Shown: in pieces, positions 1-9,778 of the stretch
Numbering within the stretch: position 1 is the stretch's first letter
Layout of the letters: every line of letters begins with the position of its first letter
Assembly (NCBI RefSeq): GCF_022530855.2
Contig: NZ_CP099567.1
Span: 2,728,001-2,792,000, forward strand
Source of the DNA: Candidatus Vondammii sp. HM_W22
Lineage (GTDB): Bacteria; Pseudomonadota; Gammaproteobacteria; Chromatiales; Chromatiaceae
Direction of reading: 5' to 3'
Length of the DNA: 64,000 bases
Notes under the pieces: generated by a model
The model's database searches: none
What the model saw: the letters and a program-made list of their open reading frames with translations, nothing else
Told to the model about the DNA's origin: nothing
Program-made: the position numbers and the translations under genes

Positions 1-387
1 GGAATGGTACCGGGTGGCTTCATAGGGATTATTCAGACCGCTGAAGATGCCGGTATTCGCATGATAGATCGGTGAGGTCTTGCCATGCATCACCTTCCTG
101 GCATGAATGATCTTGCCACCAAAGGCCTGCCCAATGGACTGATGGCCCAGGCAGACGCCGAGTATCGGCTTGCGTCCGGCGAAGGTCTTGATGGTCTCTA
201 CCGAAATGCCGGCCTGTTTGGGGGTGCAGGGGCCGGGTGAGATAACGATATGGTCAGGGTTGAGCTGCTCAATGAGGGCGATATCGATTTCATCGTTACG
301 ATAGACCCGTACATCAGCCCCTAACTCGCCAAAGTATTGGACCAGGTTATAGGTAAAGGAGTCATAATTATCGATCATTAACAACAT
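1..387 (-). CDS. trpG: Anthranilate synthase glutamine amidotransferase subunit, N-terminal part
   Basis: This is the amidotransferase subunit that passes glutamine-derived ammonia to TrpE to make anthranilate in tryptophan synthesis; a PabA role in folate synthesis is also possible. The first 129 codons are visible and the C-terminus lies beyond the window edge. The start reads [15 protein letters not shown], the usual TrpG opening. The nucleophile motif [15 protein letters not shown] follows at about residue 80, and the frame is open to the edge. The start lies 2 nt after the trpE stop, with a GGAGG Shine-Dalgarno inside the end of trpE, so the two genes are translationally coupled. Confidence 0.93.
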   Translation of the reverse strand, partial: MLLMIDNYDSFTYNLVQYFGELGADVRVYRNDEIDIALIEQLNPDHIVISPGPCTPKQAGISVETIKTFAGRKPILGVCLGHQSIGQAFGGKIIHARKVMHGKTSPIYHANTGIFSGLNNPYEATRYHS

Positions 388-389
388 GG

Positions 390-1883
390 TTACGCCTCCT
401 CACAGTTGTTGTTCTCAAGTCCGGCCTCGGCCAGAGCTACGGCCCGGAAAACGGCGCGCCCTTTGTTCATGGTCTCTTTCCACTCCAGATGGGGCTGGGA
501 GTCAGCCACGATGCCGGCGCCTGCCTGAATATGCAGGGTTTTGTCCTTGATCACCGCGGTGCGAATGGCGATGGCTGTATCCATATTGCCGTTCCAGGAG
601 AGATAGCCGACGGCACCTGAGTAGACGCCGCGTTTCACCGGCTCCAGTTCATCGATTATTTCCATAGCGCGGATTTTCGGCGCTCCGCTGACAGTGCCAG
701 CGGGGAAAGTGGCCCTGAGAACATCCATGGCGCTCATGCCATCTTTCAGCCCACCGACTACATTAGAGACGATGTGCATAACGTGGGAGTAACGTTCCAC
801 GATCATTTTGTCGGTCAATTTTACTGTTCCGGTTTTAGCCACGCGACCAGCGTCATTACGACCAAGGTCTATCAGCATAAGGTGCTCGGCCAGCTCCTTG
901 GGGTCAGCAAGCAGCTCTTTTTCCAAGGCATTGTCCTCCTCATCTGTATGACCCCGACGGCGTGTGCCGGCAATGGGCCGCACAGTTACTTCGTTATCTT
1001 CCAGGCGAGCAAGGATTTCAGGGGAAGAGCCGACGATGTGGAAGTCAGCAAGATTAAGAAAATACATATAAGGACTGGGGTTCAGCCCTCGCAAGGCCCG
1101 ATAGAGATCCAGTGGCGATGCATGAAAAGGAATAGAGAGGCGCTGGGAAAGAACCACCTGCATGCAGTCGCCATCAAGTATGTACCCCTTGGTGCGTTCA
1201 ACTGCCTGTTTGAAGCTTTTTTCGGTAAAGCCGGAGATGAAGTGAGATTCATCAATCTCATGCCGGGGTCGCTCCGGTTGGTCCGGCAGGCATTCCCGCA
1301 TCCGTTCGACCACCGTCTGAAGGCGCTTTTTACCGGAGTCGTAGTTGCCGCCGTTGGTGGGGTCTACATGGACAATGACGTAGAGCCGTCCCCGCAGGTT
1401 GTCAAACACCACCACTTCATCGGAAACCAGCAGCATAATGTCCGGGTTGTCGATGGTATCCGGATTAGGGCACTCGGCCAGCTTGGGTTCGATATAGCGG
1501 ATGGTGTCGTAGCCGAAATAGCCTACCAGACCGCCGGTGAAACGGGGTAGACCTTCCTGTTCGGCCACCCTGTACCGTTGCTGGAACTCTTCGATAAAAG
1601 TCAATGGGTCTTCAGCATGGTGCTCTTCGATCACCTTGCCGTCAGTCTCTACGGTAATGTTGTGGTCTCTGACACGCATCAGGGTACGGCAGGGGAGTCC
1701 GATGATGGAGTACCTCCCCCACTTCTCACCGCCTTGTACCGACTCAAACAGATAGGAGTTTGGCCCATCCGCAAGTTTCAGGTAGACACTCAGTGGGGTG
1801 TCGAGGTCGGCAAGAACTTCGCACATCAGAGGAATGCGGTTGTGGCCTTCAGCGGCCAGCTGGTCGAACTGTTCGGGAATCAT
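390..1883 (-). CDS. trpE: Anthranilate synthase component I
   Basis: TrpE converts chorismate and ammonia to anthranilate, the first committed step to tryptophan. The protein is about 497 residues, normal for the family. The feedback-site region SYLFES sits near residue 45. The chorismate-binding fold shows [27 protein letters not shown] and the signature [21 protein letters not shown] prefer the ATG at 1883 because GGAGAG precedes it directly; a GTG at 1895 would add four residues. No leader peptide or attenuator was recognised in the 150 bp between trpE and gph. Related lineages commonly carry rpe-gph-trpE-trpG as one cluster; here rpe is about 20 kb away. Confidence 0.96.
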   Translation of the reverse strand: MIPEQFDQLAAEGHNRIPLMCEVLADLDTPLSVYLKLADGPNSYLFESVQGGEKWGRYSIIGLPCRTLMRVRDHNITVETDGKVIEEHHAEDPLTFIEEFQQRYRVAEQEGLPRFTGGLVGYFGYDTIRYIEPKLAECPNPDTIDNPDIMLLVSDEVVVFDNLRGRLYVIVHVDPTNGGNYDSGKKRLQTVVERMRECLPDQPERPRHEIDESHFISGFTEKSFKQAVERTKGYILDGDCMQVVLSQRLSIPFHASPLDLYRALRGLNPSPYMYFLNLADFHIVGSSPEILARLEDNEVTVRPIAGTRRRGHTDEEDNALEKELLADPKELAEHLMLIDLGRNDAGRVAKTGTVKLTDKMIVERYSHVMHIVSNVVGGLKDGMSAMDVLRATFPAGTVSGAPKIRAMEIIDELEPVKRGVYSGAVGYLSWNGNMDTAIAIRTAVIKDKTLHIQAGAGIVADSQPHLEWKETMNKGRAVFRAVALAEAGLENNNCEEA

Positions 1884-2031
1884 CTCTCTCTCCACACAAG
1901 GGTTAGCGGCAGGTGTACGGGGGGCTTCACCAGCGCCATCGTGTACCTGTCTTCAGTGTCTTGTTGTGATCGGAGAGATTCATTAGGGTTTGGTTTTTGT
2001 GTCTGTTCCGTAAACGATAATCTAAATCAGA

Positions 2032-2727
2032 TTAAGTTGCGAGTCGCAATGCCTGTTCGAGCAATTCGGGGAGGTCCGCCAGAGAATTTATCACGGCATC
2101 AGGTTCGGCATCGCGGATGTCCTGGCCATGGTTGTATCCATAGGGGACACTGACTGCCTGGAAACCTGCCGCCCGCGCTGCGGTTACATCGTGTATGGAG
2201 TCACCTACCATTATTGACTCATCCGAACCGATGCCAAAATGTTCCGCAGCATACAGTAACTGCATTGGATCGGGTTTTTTCTTTGGTAGCGTGTCGCCGC
2301 TGATGATAATGCCCATGTTGTCGTGAATACCCAACGCCTTAAGCAGAGGAATGGTGAACTGCTCCGCTTTGTTGGTGACGCAGCCCAACTGATAACCTGC
2401 CGATTTCAATTGGTCCAGACCTTCCCTGATGCCAGGGTAGAGCTGTGAACGCTCGCCGTTGTGCTGACCATAGCTTGTCATGAATAATGGGTACGCTTTT
2501 TCAAAATAATTTTCTGCTGGCTCGCCATCCAGTGCATTCAGCAAGGCGCGCTTTACCAAGCGCTCGACGCCGTTTCCCACCCAGTTGCGGACTTGTGCCT
2601 CTTGGTAAGTGGCGCGTCCTATCTGCTCCATCATGCTGTTAACGCTGAAAGCCAGATCAGGAACGCTGTCTACCAGGGTGCCATCCAGGTCGATGAGTAT
2701 TAGTTTAGGTTTTTTCATGGTATTCAA
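2032..2727 (-). CDS. gph: Phosphoglycolate phosphatase
   Basis: This HAD-superfamily hydrolase removes phosphate from 2-phosphoglycolate, the product of RuBisCO oxygenation, which fits an autotroph carrying phosphoribulokinase. The 231-residue protein has HAD motif I DLDGTLVDS at residues 13-21, motif II around CVTNK, motif III lysine in PKKKPDP, and motif IV GDSIHD. It lies 148 bp upstream of trpE on the same strand. Its usual upstream neighbour rpe is missing: within 70 bp of the start the sequence changes to an IS1595 remnant. Other small HAD phosphatases cannot be fully excluded, but length and context fit Gph well. Confidence 0.92.
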   Translation of the reverse strand: MNTMKKPKLILIDLDGTLVDSVPDLAFSVNSMMEQIGRATYQEAQVRNWVGNGVERLVKRALLNALDGEPAENYFEKAYPLFMTSYGQHNGERSQLYPGIREGLDQLKSAGYQLGCVTNKAEQFTIPLLKALGIHDNMGIIISGDTLPKKKPDPMQLLYAAEHFGIGSDESIMVGDSIHDVTAARAAGFQAVSVPYGYNHGQDIRDAEPDAVINSLADLPELLEQALRLAT

Positions 2728-2794
2728 AATTTAGTCTGGAAATGCAGAGAGCACAGAGCCCACAGAGATATTTAGATTGATTAAGTGGCTGTCC

Positions 2795-3110
2795 TAGTTA
2801 ATCAGTTAAATTTGTCTTTAACCCATTGATTTAGTTGTTTTAACTGACTTTTTTGATCACTATTGTTAAATCGCCATTCACACACCTTTAAAATAGAGAT
2901 GGAGACGGTCTTTTAGTACGCCGTTAAACTGACGCATATGCCGCTTTGCCTGGTTCCAAGAGTTCTCTATTCCGTTAACGTGGTTACGCTTGTTTGCGAA
3001 TAGCTTACTGTGATTTATTCGATAGTGCTTAAATTCTGAGACATCTAATGCATTAAAGCTTCTCCATGTGTCGGTATGAACAATACTGTCGGGCTTTACC
3101 TGTTGCCTAA
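2795..3110 (-). pseudogene. IS1595-family (ISXO2-like) transposase, C-terminal remnant
   Basis: On the minus strand this reads as the end of an ISXO2-like transposase: FNALDVSEFKHYRINHSKLF, then VNGIENSWNQAKRHMRQFNG, and an end near QLNQWVKDKFN. The N-terminal part is missing because IS256 copy 1 begins at 3111. The fragment sits just upstream of gph, where rpe would be expected. Related remnants lie at 11884-12490 and 42610-42856. Confidence 0.8.
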
Positions 3111-4497
3111 GAGTTATAACTGAAAGTGGTGTTTGAAGGGAATTGAAAAAAAGCGGGGTATCTGGTTGATTTGTTGTTGCGAGACATCAAAACAACCATC
3201 GGAGATACGCCACCACGAGTAAGAATAACGTTGTTAAGCTGGCAGGTCGAGATACGATTATCGATCCGCTGACAAAGTTGCTGAGAAGTGGTGCAGAGCA
3301 ATTGATCTACCAGGCGGTGAAGGCCGAGCTGCTGGAGCTGTTGGCGGAGCACGTCGAGCGACGGACAGAGGATGGCAAGACGGGTGTGGTGCGTAATGGT
3401 CACCTGCCAGCTCGTAAACTGCAGAGAGGATTGGGGCCGGTCACGGTCAAGATCCCCAAAGTTCGCGCGAAGACCGGCGAGCCGGTAACGTTCCGATCAG
3501 CTCTGGTGCCGCCGTATGTACGCAAGACGAAGTCACTGGAAGCGGCGCTGGCGTGGCTCTACCTGAAGGGGATTTCCAGTGGAGAGATGGGTGAAGCCCT
3601 GAAAGTGCTGGTGGGTCCGGATGCAACAGGCTTGTCGGCCGGCACGGTGTCGCGTCTGAAGCAGGTCTGGGCAGAAGAATATCGGGGCTGGTGCGAAGAG
3701 CGTCTGGATAAGCGCCATTGGGTGTATGTGTGGGCAGACGGTGTCTACAGCGGATTGAGAGCAGAGCAGACGAAGCTGTGTGCCCTGGTGGTGATCGGCG
3801 TGAATGAGCGTGGTGAGAAGCATTTTCTGGTAATTGAGGATGGTGTACGGGAGTCCACACAGAGTTGGCGGGAGGTACTGTTGAAACTGAAGTCACGCGG
3901 ACTGACCCCGCCAAAATTGGCGATCGGTGACGGTGCCATGGGATTCCGGGCTGCGCTGGAGGAAGTGTATCCGGAGACGCGCCAGCAGCGCTGCTGGATG
4001 CACAAGACCATGAACGTGCTGAACTGCCTGCCAAGGTCAGCTTAGCCGAAAGCGAAGCAGGCACTGCATAACATCTGGCAGTCGGAGACCCAGGCCGATG
4101 CGGAAAAGGCCTTTGATCTGTTTATCAAAACGTATGAGCCAAAGTATCCGAAGGCTACCATCTGTCTGCACAAAGACCGAGAGGAACTGATGGCTTTCTA
4201 TCAATTTCCTGCGCAGCACTGGCAGAGCATTCGGACCAGCAATCCGATTGAATCCACCTTCGGGACAATCCGCCATCGAACCAAGCGTTCCAAGGGCTGT
4301 CTATCGCGTGACGGCATGCTACACATGATGTTCAAACTCGGCAGGTGTGCCGAGAAGAAGTGGAGACGATTACGGGGTTTTGATTATCTGGCGAAGGTGA
4401 TAACCGGAATCAAATTTAAAGAGGGTGTTGAGGTAGCAGGAGTCGATCAGGTCGCCGCTTGATTCAACTGGCTAAACACCAGATTTGACTATAACTC
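3111..4497 (+). mobile_element. IS256-family element, type A copy 1 (dead)
   Basis: The element is bounded by GAGTTATAACTGAAAGTG at the left and the inverted GAGTTATAGTCAAATCTGG at the right. The nine bases outside each end (in the IS1595 remnant and just downstream of ribD) do not match, so there is no target duplication. That suggests recombination through this copy, or a flanking deletion, rather than a simple insertion. Confidence 0.88.
3215..4462 (+). pseudogene. IS256-family transposase, inactivated (copy 1)
   Basis: The frame encodes a mutator-type (IS256) DDE transposase. Recognisable parts include VYVWADGVYSG (catalytic Asp region), LAIGDGAMGFRAALEE and the C-terminal SNPIESTFGTIRHRTKRS. 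Two lesions kill it: the start codon used by sister copies is ACG instead of ATG at 3215, and a TAG stop replaces a Gln codon at about 4043. The frame is otherwise preserved through to QVAA at 4462. Confidence 0.88.
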
Positions 4498-4526
4498 CTC
4501 CATGCCCTCGACCACCCGGACCTGAC

Positions 4527-5657
4527 CTACTGAGCACAAATCCCGGGCCGGGCAGTAATCCGTATATCCCGCCCTACCATACGCAGATCGGTAATACTCA
4601 ACTCCACCCGATCACGCATCAATTCAAGCTCAGGCAGATGGAACAACCCCCTACCGTCACTACCCATAATATGCGGTGCCGCATAAATCACCAGTTCATC
4701 GATCACCCCGGCAGCCAGTGCAGCGCCAGCCAGTGTCGGCCCGGCTTCAATCAATACTTCATTAATCTCCTCACCTGCCAAGTGCGTCATCAACGACTGA
4801 AGATCGATGGCCTCACCTTCACCTGGGAGCTCAATAACTTCTCCATCCGCAGACTCCAGCGCCTGCCGAGCGGGGCCGGGATCACCAACACAGATGACCT
4901 GGGTTCGCCCCGGCAGCCTGAACATTCTGGCATCCGCCGGCATCGCCAGACCAGGGTCCAAAACCACGCGTATAGGCCGGGGACGGTCCGTTTCAAATTC
5001 AACCCCGTCAAGAAGAGAGAGGTCAATGCGCACGTCCATGGAAGGGTCATCCGCCTGTACTGTGCCAATCCCGGTAACAATCGCATCACTGCGTGCCCTC
5101 AGGCGCTGCACATCCAGGCGTGCCGACTCACCGGTAATCCACTTGCTCTCCCCGCTGGCCATAGCAGTACGCCCATCCAGACTCATCGCCAGCTTACAAC
5201 GGACATAAGGGGTGCCTGCCATCATTCGCTTGATAAAACCGGGATTAAGAGCCCTAGCTTCGGACTCCAAAACAGACGAGACTACGTCAATACCAGCCTC
5301 TCTCAGCAAAGCAATCCCTTGGCCTGCCACCCGCGGGTTTGGGTCTTCCATGGCCACCACCACCCGGTTGACACCAGCCTCAATCAACCCATCGGTACAG
5401 GGCGGTGTCCGTCCATGATGACAACAGGGCTCCAGAGTAACGTAAGCGGTTGCACCTTCCGCTTTATCACCTGCTACCGCCAAGGCATTTCGCTCGGCAT
5501 GAGGCTCGCCGGCACGCCGATGAAAACCTTCGCCAACGATAACCTCATCACGAGTCAGCACACACCCAACCAGAGGATTTTGGTGTGTTGTATAGAGGCC
5601 CTGGTTTGCCAGACGAATGGCTCGCGCCATGAAGTGGTGCTGCTCCTGACCGGTCAT
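4527..5657 (-). CDS. ribD: Bifunctional riboflavin biosynthesis deaminase/reductase
   Basis: RibD deaminates and then reduces the pyrimidine intermediate of riboflavin synthesis. The 376-residue protein has the cytidine-deaminase-type zinc site, HAERNAL near residue 53 and [11 protein letters not shown] near 77-87. A RibD C-terminal reductase domain follows ([11 protein letters not shown], then [12 protein letters not shown]). Its ATG overlaps the nrdR stop by 4 bp (ATGA), so the pair is co-translated. Downstream, where ribE and ribB usually follow, the sequence runs into IS256 copy 1 within 30 bp. Confidence 0.95.
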   Translation of the reverse strand: MTGQEQHHFMARAIRLANQGLYTTHQNPLVGCVLTRDEVIVGEGFHRRAGEPHAERNALAVAGDKAEGATAYVTLEPCCHHGRTPPCTDGLIEAGVNRVVVAMEDPNPRVAGQGIALLREAGIDVVSSVLESEARALNPGFIKRMMAGTPYVRCKLAMSLDGRTAMASGESKWITGESARLDVQRLRARSDAIVTGIGTVQADDPSMDVRIDLSLLDGVEFETDRPRPIRVVLDPGLAMPADARMFRLPGRTQVICVGDPGPARQALESADGEVIELPGEGEAIDLQSLMTHLAGEEINEVLIEAGPTLAGAALAAGVIDELVIYAAPHIMGSDGRGLFHLPELELMRDRVELSITDLRMVGRDIRITARPGICAQ

Positions 5658-6160
5658 GATTCGCCATCATCCAGAAGATCGAGTTGTTGACGTTTTGTAT
5701 CAGGCGGGAGTTGCGTCCCCAGACTCTTGATCTCCTCCATGAACGCGTTAACATCCTCAAACTTGCGATAGACCGAAGCAAACCGGACATAGGCAACCTG
5801 GTCGAGTGCCCGCAGCTCATCCATCACCCACTCGCCAATCTGCCGGGAGGAGACTTCGCGCTCACCCGTGGCCAACAGCCTGCGGCGGATATGATTCAAC
5901 GCATCATCCACCTGCGCGGTACTGACCGGCCGCTTTTCCAGCGCCCGGGTCATGCCGGATGCAAGTTTGCGCCCGTCAAACGGCACCCGACTGCCACCCT
6001 GCTTAATCACCCGGGGGAGATTGAGCTCTGCCGTCTCATAAGTGGTGAAGCGCTCTTTGCAGACAGCGCACTCCCGTCTGCGGCGCACCTGATCGCCTTC
6101 CCCAAACAGCCGGGAGTCGACCACTTTAGTATCCTGGGCACCACAAAAAGGACAACGCAT
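5654..6160 (-). CDS. nrdR: Transcriptional repressor of ribonucleotide reductase genes
   Basis: NrdR binds NrdR boxes upstream of ribonucleotide reductase operons and senses ATP/dATP. The protein has an N-terminal zinc ribbon with cysteines at 3, 6, 31 and 34, followed by the ATP-cone domain ([19 protein letters not shown] onward). The length of 168 residues is slightly above the usual 150-160. It lies between glyA and ribD, a typical gammaproteobacterial arrangement, and overlaps ribD by 4 bp. Confidence 0.96.
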   Translation of the reverse strand: MRCPFCGAQDTKVVDSRLFGEGDQVRRRRECAVCKERFTTYETAELNLPRVIKQGGSRVPFDGRKLASGMTRALEKRPVSTAQVDDALNHIRRRLLATGEREVSSRQIGEWVMDELRALDQVAYVRFASVYRKFEDVNAFMEEIKSLGTQLPPDTKRQQLDLLDDGES

Positions 6161-6310
6161 TATTTGAAGACCTGGGGCTCATCCAGTGCCCGCTCAGAAA
6201 TTCATAATTCACCACAAAGAACACGAAGAAAACTAATTGGTTACCCGTTCGTGCGCTTCGAGGTGAAAACAGTATTTCCGGACGAATAGAGTCCAACCCC
6301 CGACAGCGGT

Positions 6311-7564
6311 TTATTGATAGACAGGGTGGCGGCTACAGAGATCCAGTGCCTGCCCCTTGACCCGGTCAATAGTGGCCTGGTCACCACGGGCATCGATAAT
6401 GTCACACATCCACCCCGCCAGTTCCACCGCCTCTGCCTCACCGACCCCGCGCGTCGTCAGCGCAGGCGTGCCGACACGAATTCCGCTGGTAACGAAAGGC
6501 GACTGTGGATCATTGGGCACCGCATTCATATTGACCGTGATATTGGCCGCCCCCAGCCATGCATCCACATCCTTACCTGTCAGACCGGCCTGAATAAAGC
6601 TGACCAGGAACAGATGGTCATCGGTACCACCGGATACAACATCGTAGCCACGGTCGATAAACACCTGAGCCATGGCCTGGGCATTATCTTTCACCTGCTG
6701 TTGATACACCTTGAACTCTGGTTCCATCGCCTCTTTGAAGGCGACTGCCTTGGCGGCAATCACGTGCATCAGCGGGCCACCCTGAGTACCCGGAAAAACC
6801 AGGGAGTTGAGCTTCTTCTCAATCTCCGGATTGGATTTGGCCAAAATCAGGCCGCCACGCGGACCCCGCAGGGTTTTATGAGTCGTGGTGGTTGTGACAT
6901 CGGCAATCTGAACCGGGCTGGGATAGAGACCCACCGCTATCAGACCGGCAACATGGGCCATATCGACAAACAGCCAAGCGCCCACTTCATCGGCAATATC
7001 ACGGAACCGCTGCCAATCGACCACACGGGAGTAGGCAGAGAAGCCGGCCACAATCATTTTCGGTTTATGTTCCCTGGCCAAACGCTCCACTTCGTCATAA
7101 TCGATCTCGCCGGTGTCAGGATTCAGACCATACTGAACGGCATTGTAAAGCTTGCCCGAAAAGCTCGGTTTGGCGCCGTGGGTCAGATGACCGCCATGAG
7201 CTAGGCTCATGCCCATAATAGTGTCGCCGGGAGCGCACAGCGCCATATACACAGCGGCATTGGCCTGAGAACCGGAGTGTGGCTGAACATTGGCGTAATC
7301 GGCTCCAAACAACTGTTTGGCTCGGTCCAGGGCAAGCTGTTCCGCCTTATCTACATATTCGCAGCCGCCATAATAGCGCTTTCCAGGATAGCCTTCGGCA
7401 TACTTATTGGTCAGCACCGAGCCCTGAGCCTGCATCACCCGTGGGCTGGTGTAGTTTTCAGAAGCGATCAGCTCAATGTGCTCTTCCTGCCGAACCTCCT
7501 CCGCCTGGATAGCTTCCCATAGCTCATCGTCATAACCGCTAATCTGCATATCTTTGCTGAACAT
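6311..7564 (-). CDS. glyA: Serine hydroxymethyltransferase
   Basis: This PLP enzyme interconverts serine and glycine and loads one-carbon units on tetrahydrofolate. At 417 residues it is full length. The PLP-lysine motif [15 protein letters not shown] is intact, as are SASNYTSP-like [11 protein letters not shown] and [15 protein letters not shown]. It is followed on the same strand by nrdR after a 150-bp gap with no recognisable gene. The gap holds an imperfect ACAAAGAACACGAAGAAA stretch of a kind often seen between genes in such genomes. No glycine riboswitch was seen; an IS4 remnant begins about 40 bp upstream of the start. Confidence 0.97.
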   Translation of the reverse strand: MFSKDMQISGYDDELWEAIQAEEVRQEEHIELIASENYTSPRVMQAQGSVLTNKYAEGYPGKRYYGGCEYVDKAEQLALDRAKQLFGADYANVQPHSGSQANAAVYMALCAPGDTIMGMSLAHGGHLTHGAKPSFSGKLYNAVQYGLNPDTGEIDYDEVERLAREHKPKMIVAGFSAYSRVVDWQRFRDIADEVGAWLFVDMAHVAGLIAVGLYPSPVQIADVTTTTTHKTLRGPRGGLILAKSNPEIEKKLNSLVFPGTQGGPLMHVIAAKAVAFKEAMEPEFKVYQQQVKDNAQAMAQVFIDRGYDVVSGGTDDHLFLVSFIQAGLTGKDVDAWLGAANITVNMNAVPNDPQSPFVTSGIRVGTPALTTRGVGEAEAVELAGWMCDIIDARGDQATIDRVKGQALDLCSRHPVYQ

Positions 7565-7607
7565 GAAGCCTTACTCCGGCGAAATTAAAGGTCCATTTTA
7601 ACACACT

Positions 7608-8790
7608 GCTGTCCCGTTAACTTTCATATCAAAACCATCTGATTTATGTCTGGCTGTTTGTCGCTGAGAGGACCACCTCGCAGCAAGGCCATCAGGTCCC
7701 GTTTTTCAAACAGATTGAGCTGTAATAAATGCAATATTTGCTGCATGCTTTTCTTCCGCTTTGACTGGAACTTGATAAATCCCAAAAGTAGATAAACACA
7801 CAGTGCAATCCAAATCTGCGTCATTACTGCATTCTTACTTGTTCTAATAAAGAATTTTATTTTCAGGTTCTGTTTGATCCATTTGAAGAATAGTTCCACC
7901 TTCCAACGCACTTCATAGATATCGGCAATGCTTTTGGCCGCTAGTTTGAAATTATTGGTTAGAAACACATAATGCTTACCGGTTTCCGGATCTCGGCAAC
8001 CCATGCGGCGTAATGGGATTAGACATTTCTTTGCCATCTGTGCATTCAATGGTTTGGTCACAGGTCAACCCCTTTCTTCGACAAGACTGGACGGCGTTTT
8101 ACAACACGGATTTTAGCATTGGACTTAAGGCGAGCGACAAAGAACATTCCTTTTCCTATCAATTGGTTATACTACGCATAATCGTTATAACCTCTATCAA
8201 CAGCGACAATGCCGTCTTTGGGAAACTCCAGTGTCCGGCCAATGGTGACGTCACTGGTCTTGCCTTCCGTGATGGTAATAAATTCCGGAAGATAGCCACC
8301 ATGATTCAATCCAACATGGAGTTTAATGGCCCCCTTTGTTGTTCGAAAATCAGCCCAGGGGAAGACGGATAGGCAGAGATCGATGGTAGAAACATCCAGT
8401 GAATAAAGCGGATTACTGAAACGAAAACCATGGATTGGAGTCATCTCATGGCAACGCTTCAAAAGCTTTCCAAATAGAGCTTCGTATAGGCCGCAGGGTC
8501 TGTCCTCATTTATGCGAGCCAGATTAGAACGGGAAAGCTTCGCACTGCCAAGATGATAGGCACGATGTGCCTGTGCAGTGCAGAGATATTATCCACAATA
8601 TCGCGCAAGCTGTTCCGGCCTGATAGCTGTGCCATCCTAAGGCTCAGAAACTGCGACCATCGGGACACTGTCCGAAAAGAACGGCCAGTATGATGCTGGT
8701 TGGCAAAGGTCTAGAATTCATCTCTTGGAGCAAGTTTTAGTCTTTGTGAGAAGATCGTATTACGATGGGCAAAGTCCTGATTTTCTTTTT
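7608..8790 (-). mobile_element. IS4-family element remnant
   Basis: The span contains the pieces of one IS4-family transposase on the minus strand (see the pseudogene entry). Element ends are not certain: the left end should lie just after glyA's upstream region and the right end just before 8840. It occupies the promoter side of glyA. Confidence 0.6.
7624..8780 (-). pseudogene. IS4-family transposase (DUF4372 type), fragmented
   Basis: Three blocks in different frames align into one transposase. The N-terminal block near 8700-8780 reads RNTIFSQRLKLAPRDEF and then hits a stop. The middle block (8172-8700) contains SLRDIVDNIS, YSLDVSTIDLCLSVFPWADF and VAVDRGYNDYA. The C-terminal block (7624-8061) contains LTNNF, YEVRWKVELFFKWIKQNLKI and TSKNAVMTQIWIALCVYLLL. 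Frameshifts and stops separate the blocks, so no functional protein is expected. Confidence 0.8.
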
Positions 8791-8835
8791 GTTTTCCAAT
8801 GGGTTGCGGTGAACGCATTGTATCAAAACAAACAA

Positions 8836-8905
8836 GTGTGCCTTCGATCTCGTGATGCGTTTTGGGACATCCCAGTCCCCAAAACACACTCGATCCTCGA
8901 TAGCC
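8836..8905. repeat. 68-bp repeat with small hairpin, copy 1
   Basis: This stretch is closely matched at 40840-40910. It contains a hairpin with arms GTTTTGGG and CCCCAAAAC around an 8-10 nt loop, flanked by CGATCTCG. No gene fits it. Both copies sit at boundaries between chromosomal sequence and IS debris. Confidence 0.55.
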
Positions 8906-8930
8906 TGTTATTGCCCCGGCCGCCCTGCAT

Positions 8931-8978
8931 ACGTGCCGCTTCGCCACACCATCGTTTCACTCGGCGCAGGCTACGCAG
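8931..8978. repeat. 48-bp GC-rich repeat, copy 1
   Basis: A near-identical stretch occurs at 56413-56460; both begin ACGTGCCGCTTCGCCACACC and contain TCGGCGCAG. The remaining sequence up to 9051 is GC-rich and noncoding in appearance. It could be the end of an unrecognised mobile element. Confidence 0.5.
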
Positions 8979-9051
8979 TGCGGCCTCACGGCTTGGGTCT
9001 ACCGGCCTTCGCTTCGCTTATGTGGACTCCCCTCTATCAACAACAAAATAG

Positions 9052-9216
9052 AGACTGTCCTGAATTCTGTGTAACTGCCTATCATTAAACCCAAACAAGG
9101 GAGAGGACAGGCAGCCGATCGACAAGAAAGAGCTCCAGGCGGCCGCTAATCACATCAAAACTGAAGAAGATTTCAACGAGTTTCGGCAAATGCTGACCAA
9201 AATCACGATCGATGCA
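9052..9216 (+). mobile_element. IS256-family element, type B, 5' end fragment
   Basis: The left end CTGAATTCTGTGTAACTGCC and the leader up to the first codons of a type-B transposase (KKELQA..., then NEFRQMLTKITIDA) match 17993 onward. The fragment stops at 9216, where type-A IS256 copy 2 is inserted. Confidence 0.75.
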
Positions 9217-9762
9217 GAGTTATAACTGAAAGTGGTGTTTGAAAGGAATTGAAAAAGAGCGGGGTATCTGGTTGATTTGTTGTTGCGAGACATCAAAACA
9301 ACCATTGGAGATACGCCACCATGAGTAAGAATAACGTTGTTAAGCTGGCAGTTCGAGATACGATTATCGATCCGCTGACAGAGTTGCCGAGAAGCGGTGC
9401 AGAGCAGTTGATCTACCAGGCGGTGGAGGCCGAGCTGCTGGAGCTGTTGGCGGAGCACGTCGAGCGACGGACAGAGGATGGCACGGCGGGTGTGGTGCGT
9501 AATGGTCACCTGCCAGCTCGTAAACTGCAGACAGGATTGGGGCCGGTCACGGTCAAGATCCCCAAAATACGAGCGAAGACCGGCGAGCCGGTGACGTTCC
9601 GATCAGCTCTGGTGCCGCCGTATGTACGCAAGACGAAGTCACTGGAAGCGGCGCTGCCGTGGCTCTACCTGAAGGGGATTTCCAGTGGAGAGATCGGTGA
9701 AGCCCTGAAAGTGCTGGTGGGTCCGGATGCAACAGGCTTGTCGGCCGGCACGGTGTCGGCCA
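9217..9762 (+). mobile_element. IS256-family element, type A copy 2 (3' truncated)
   Basis: It begins with the intact left terminus GAGTTATAACTGAAAGTG and ends abruptly after about 545 bp, 16 bp from the stop of the convergent molybdopterin oxidoreductase gene. The right terminus is missing. Confidence 0.85.
9321..9760 (+). pseudogene. IS256-family transposase, N-terminal part (copy 2)
   Basis: The start MSKNNVVKLAVRDTIIDP and about 146 codons match the family up to GLSAGTVS. The frame then runs for some 20 more codons into unrelated sequence. The catalytic domain is absent. This copy still has the ATG start that copy 1 has lost. Confidence 0.85.
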
Positions 9763-9778
9763 CCCATCACCGATACAG

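Noticed and set aside
774-1550. Long plus-strand open frame opposite trpE
   Set aside because: It is the antisense shadow of a clear trpE gene and has no family features.
4485-5690. 401-codon plus-strand open frame opposite ribD
   Set aside because: Antisense shadow of ribD; composition is rich in Pro, His and Arg as expected for a shadow frame.
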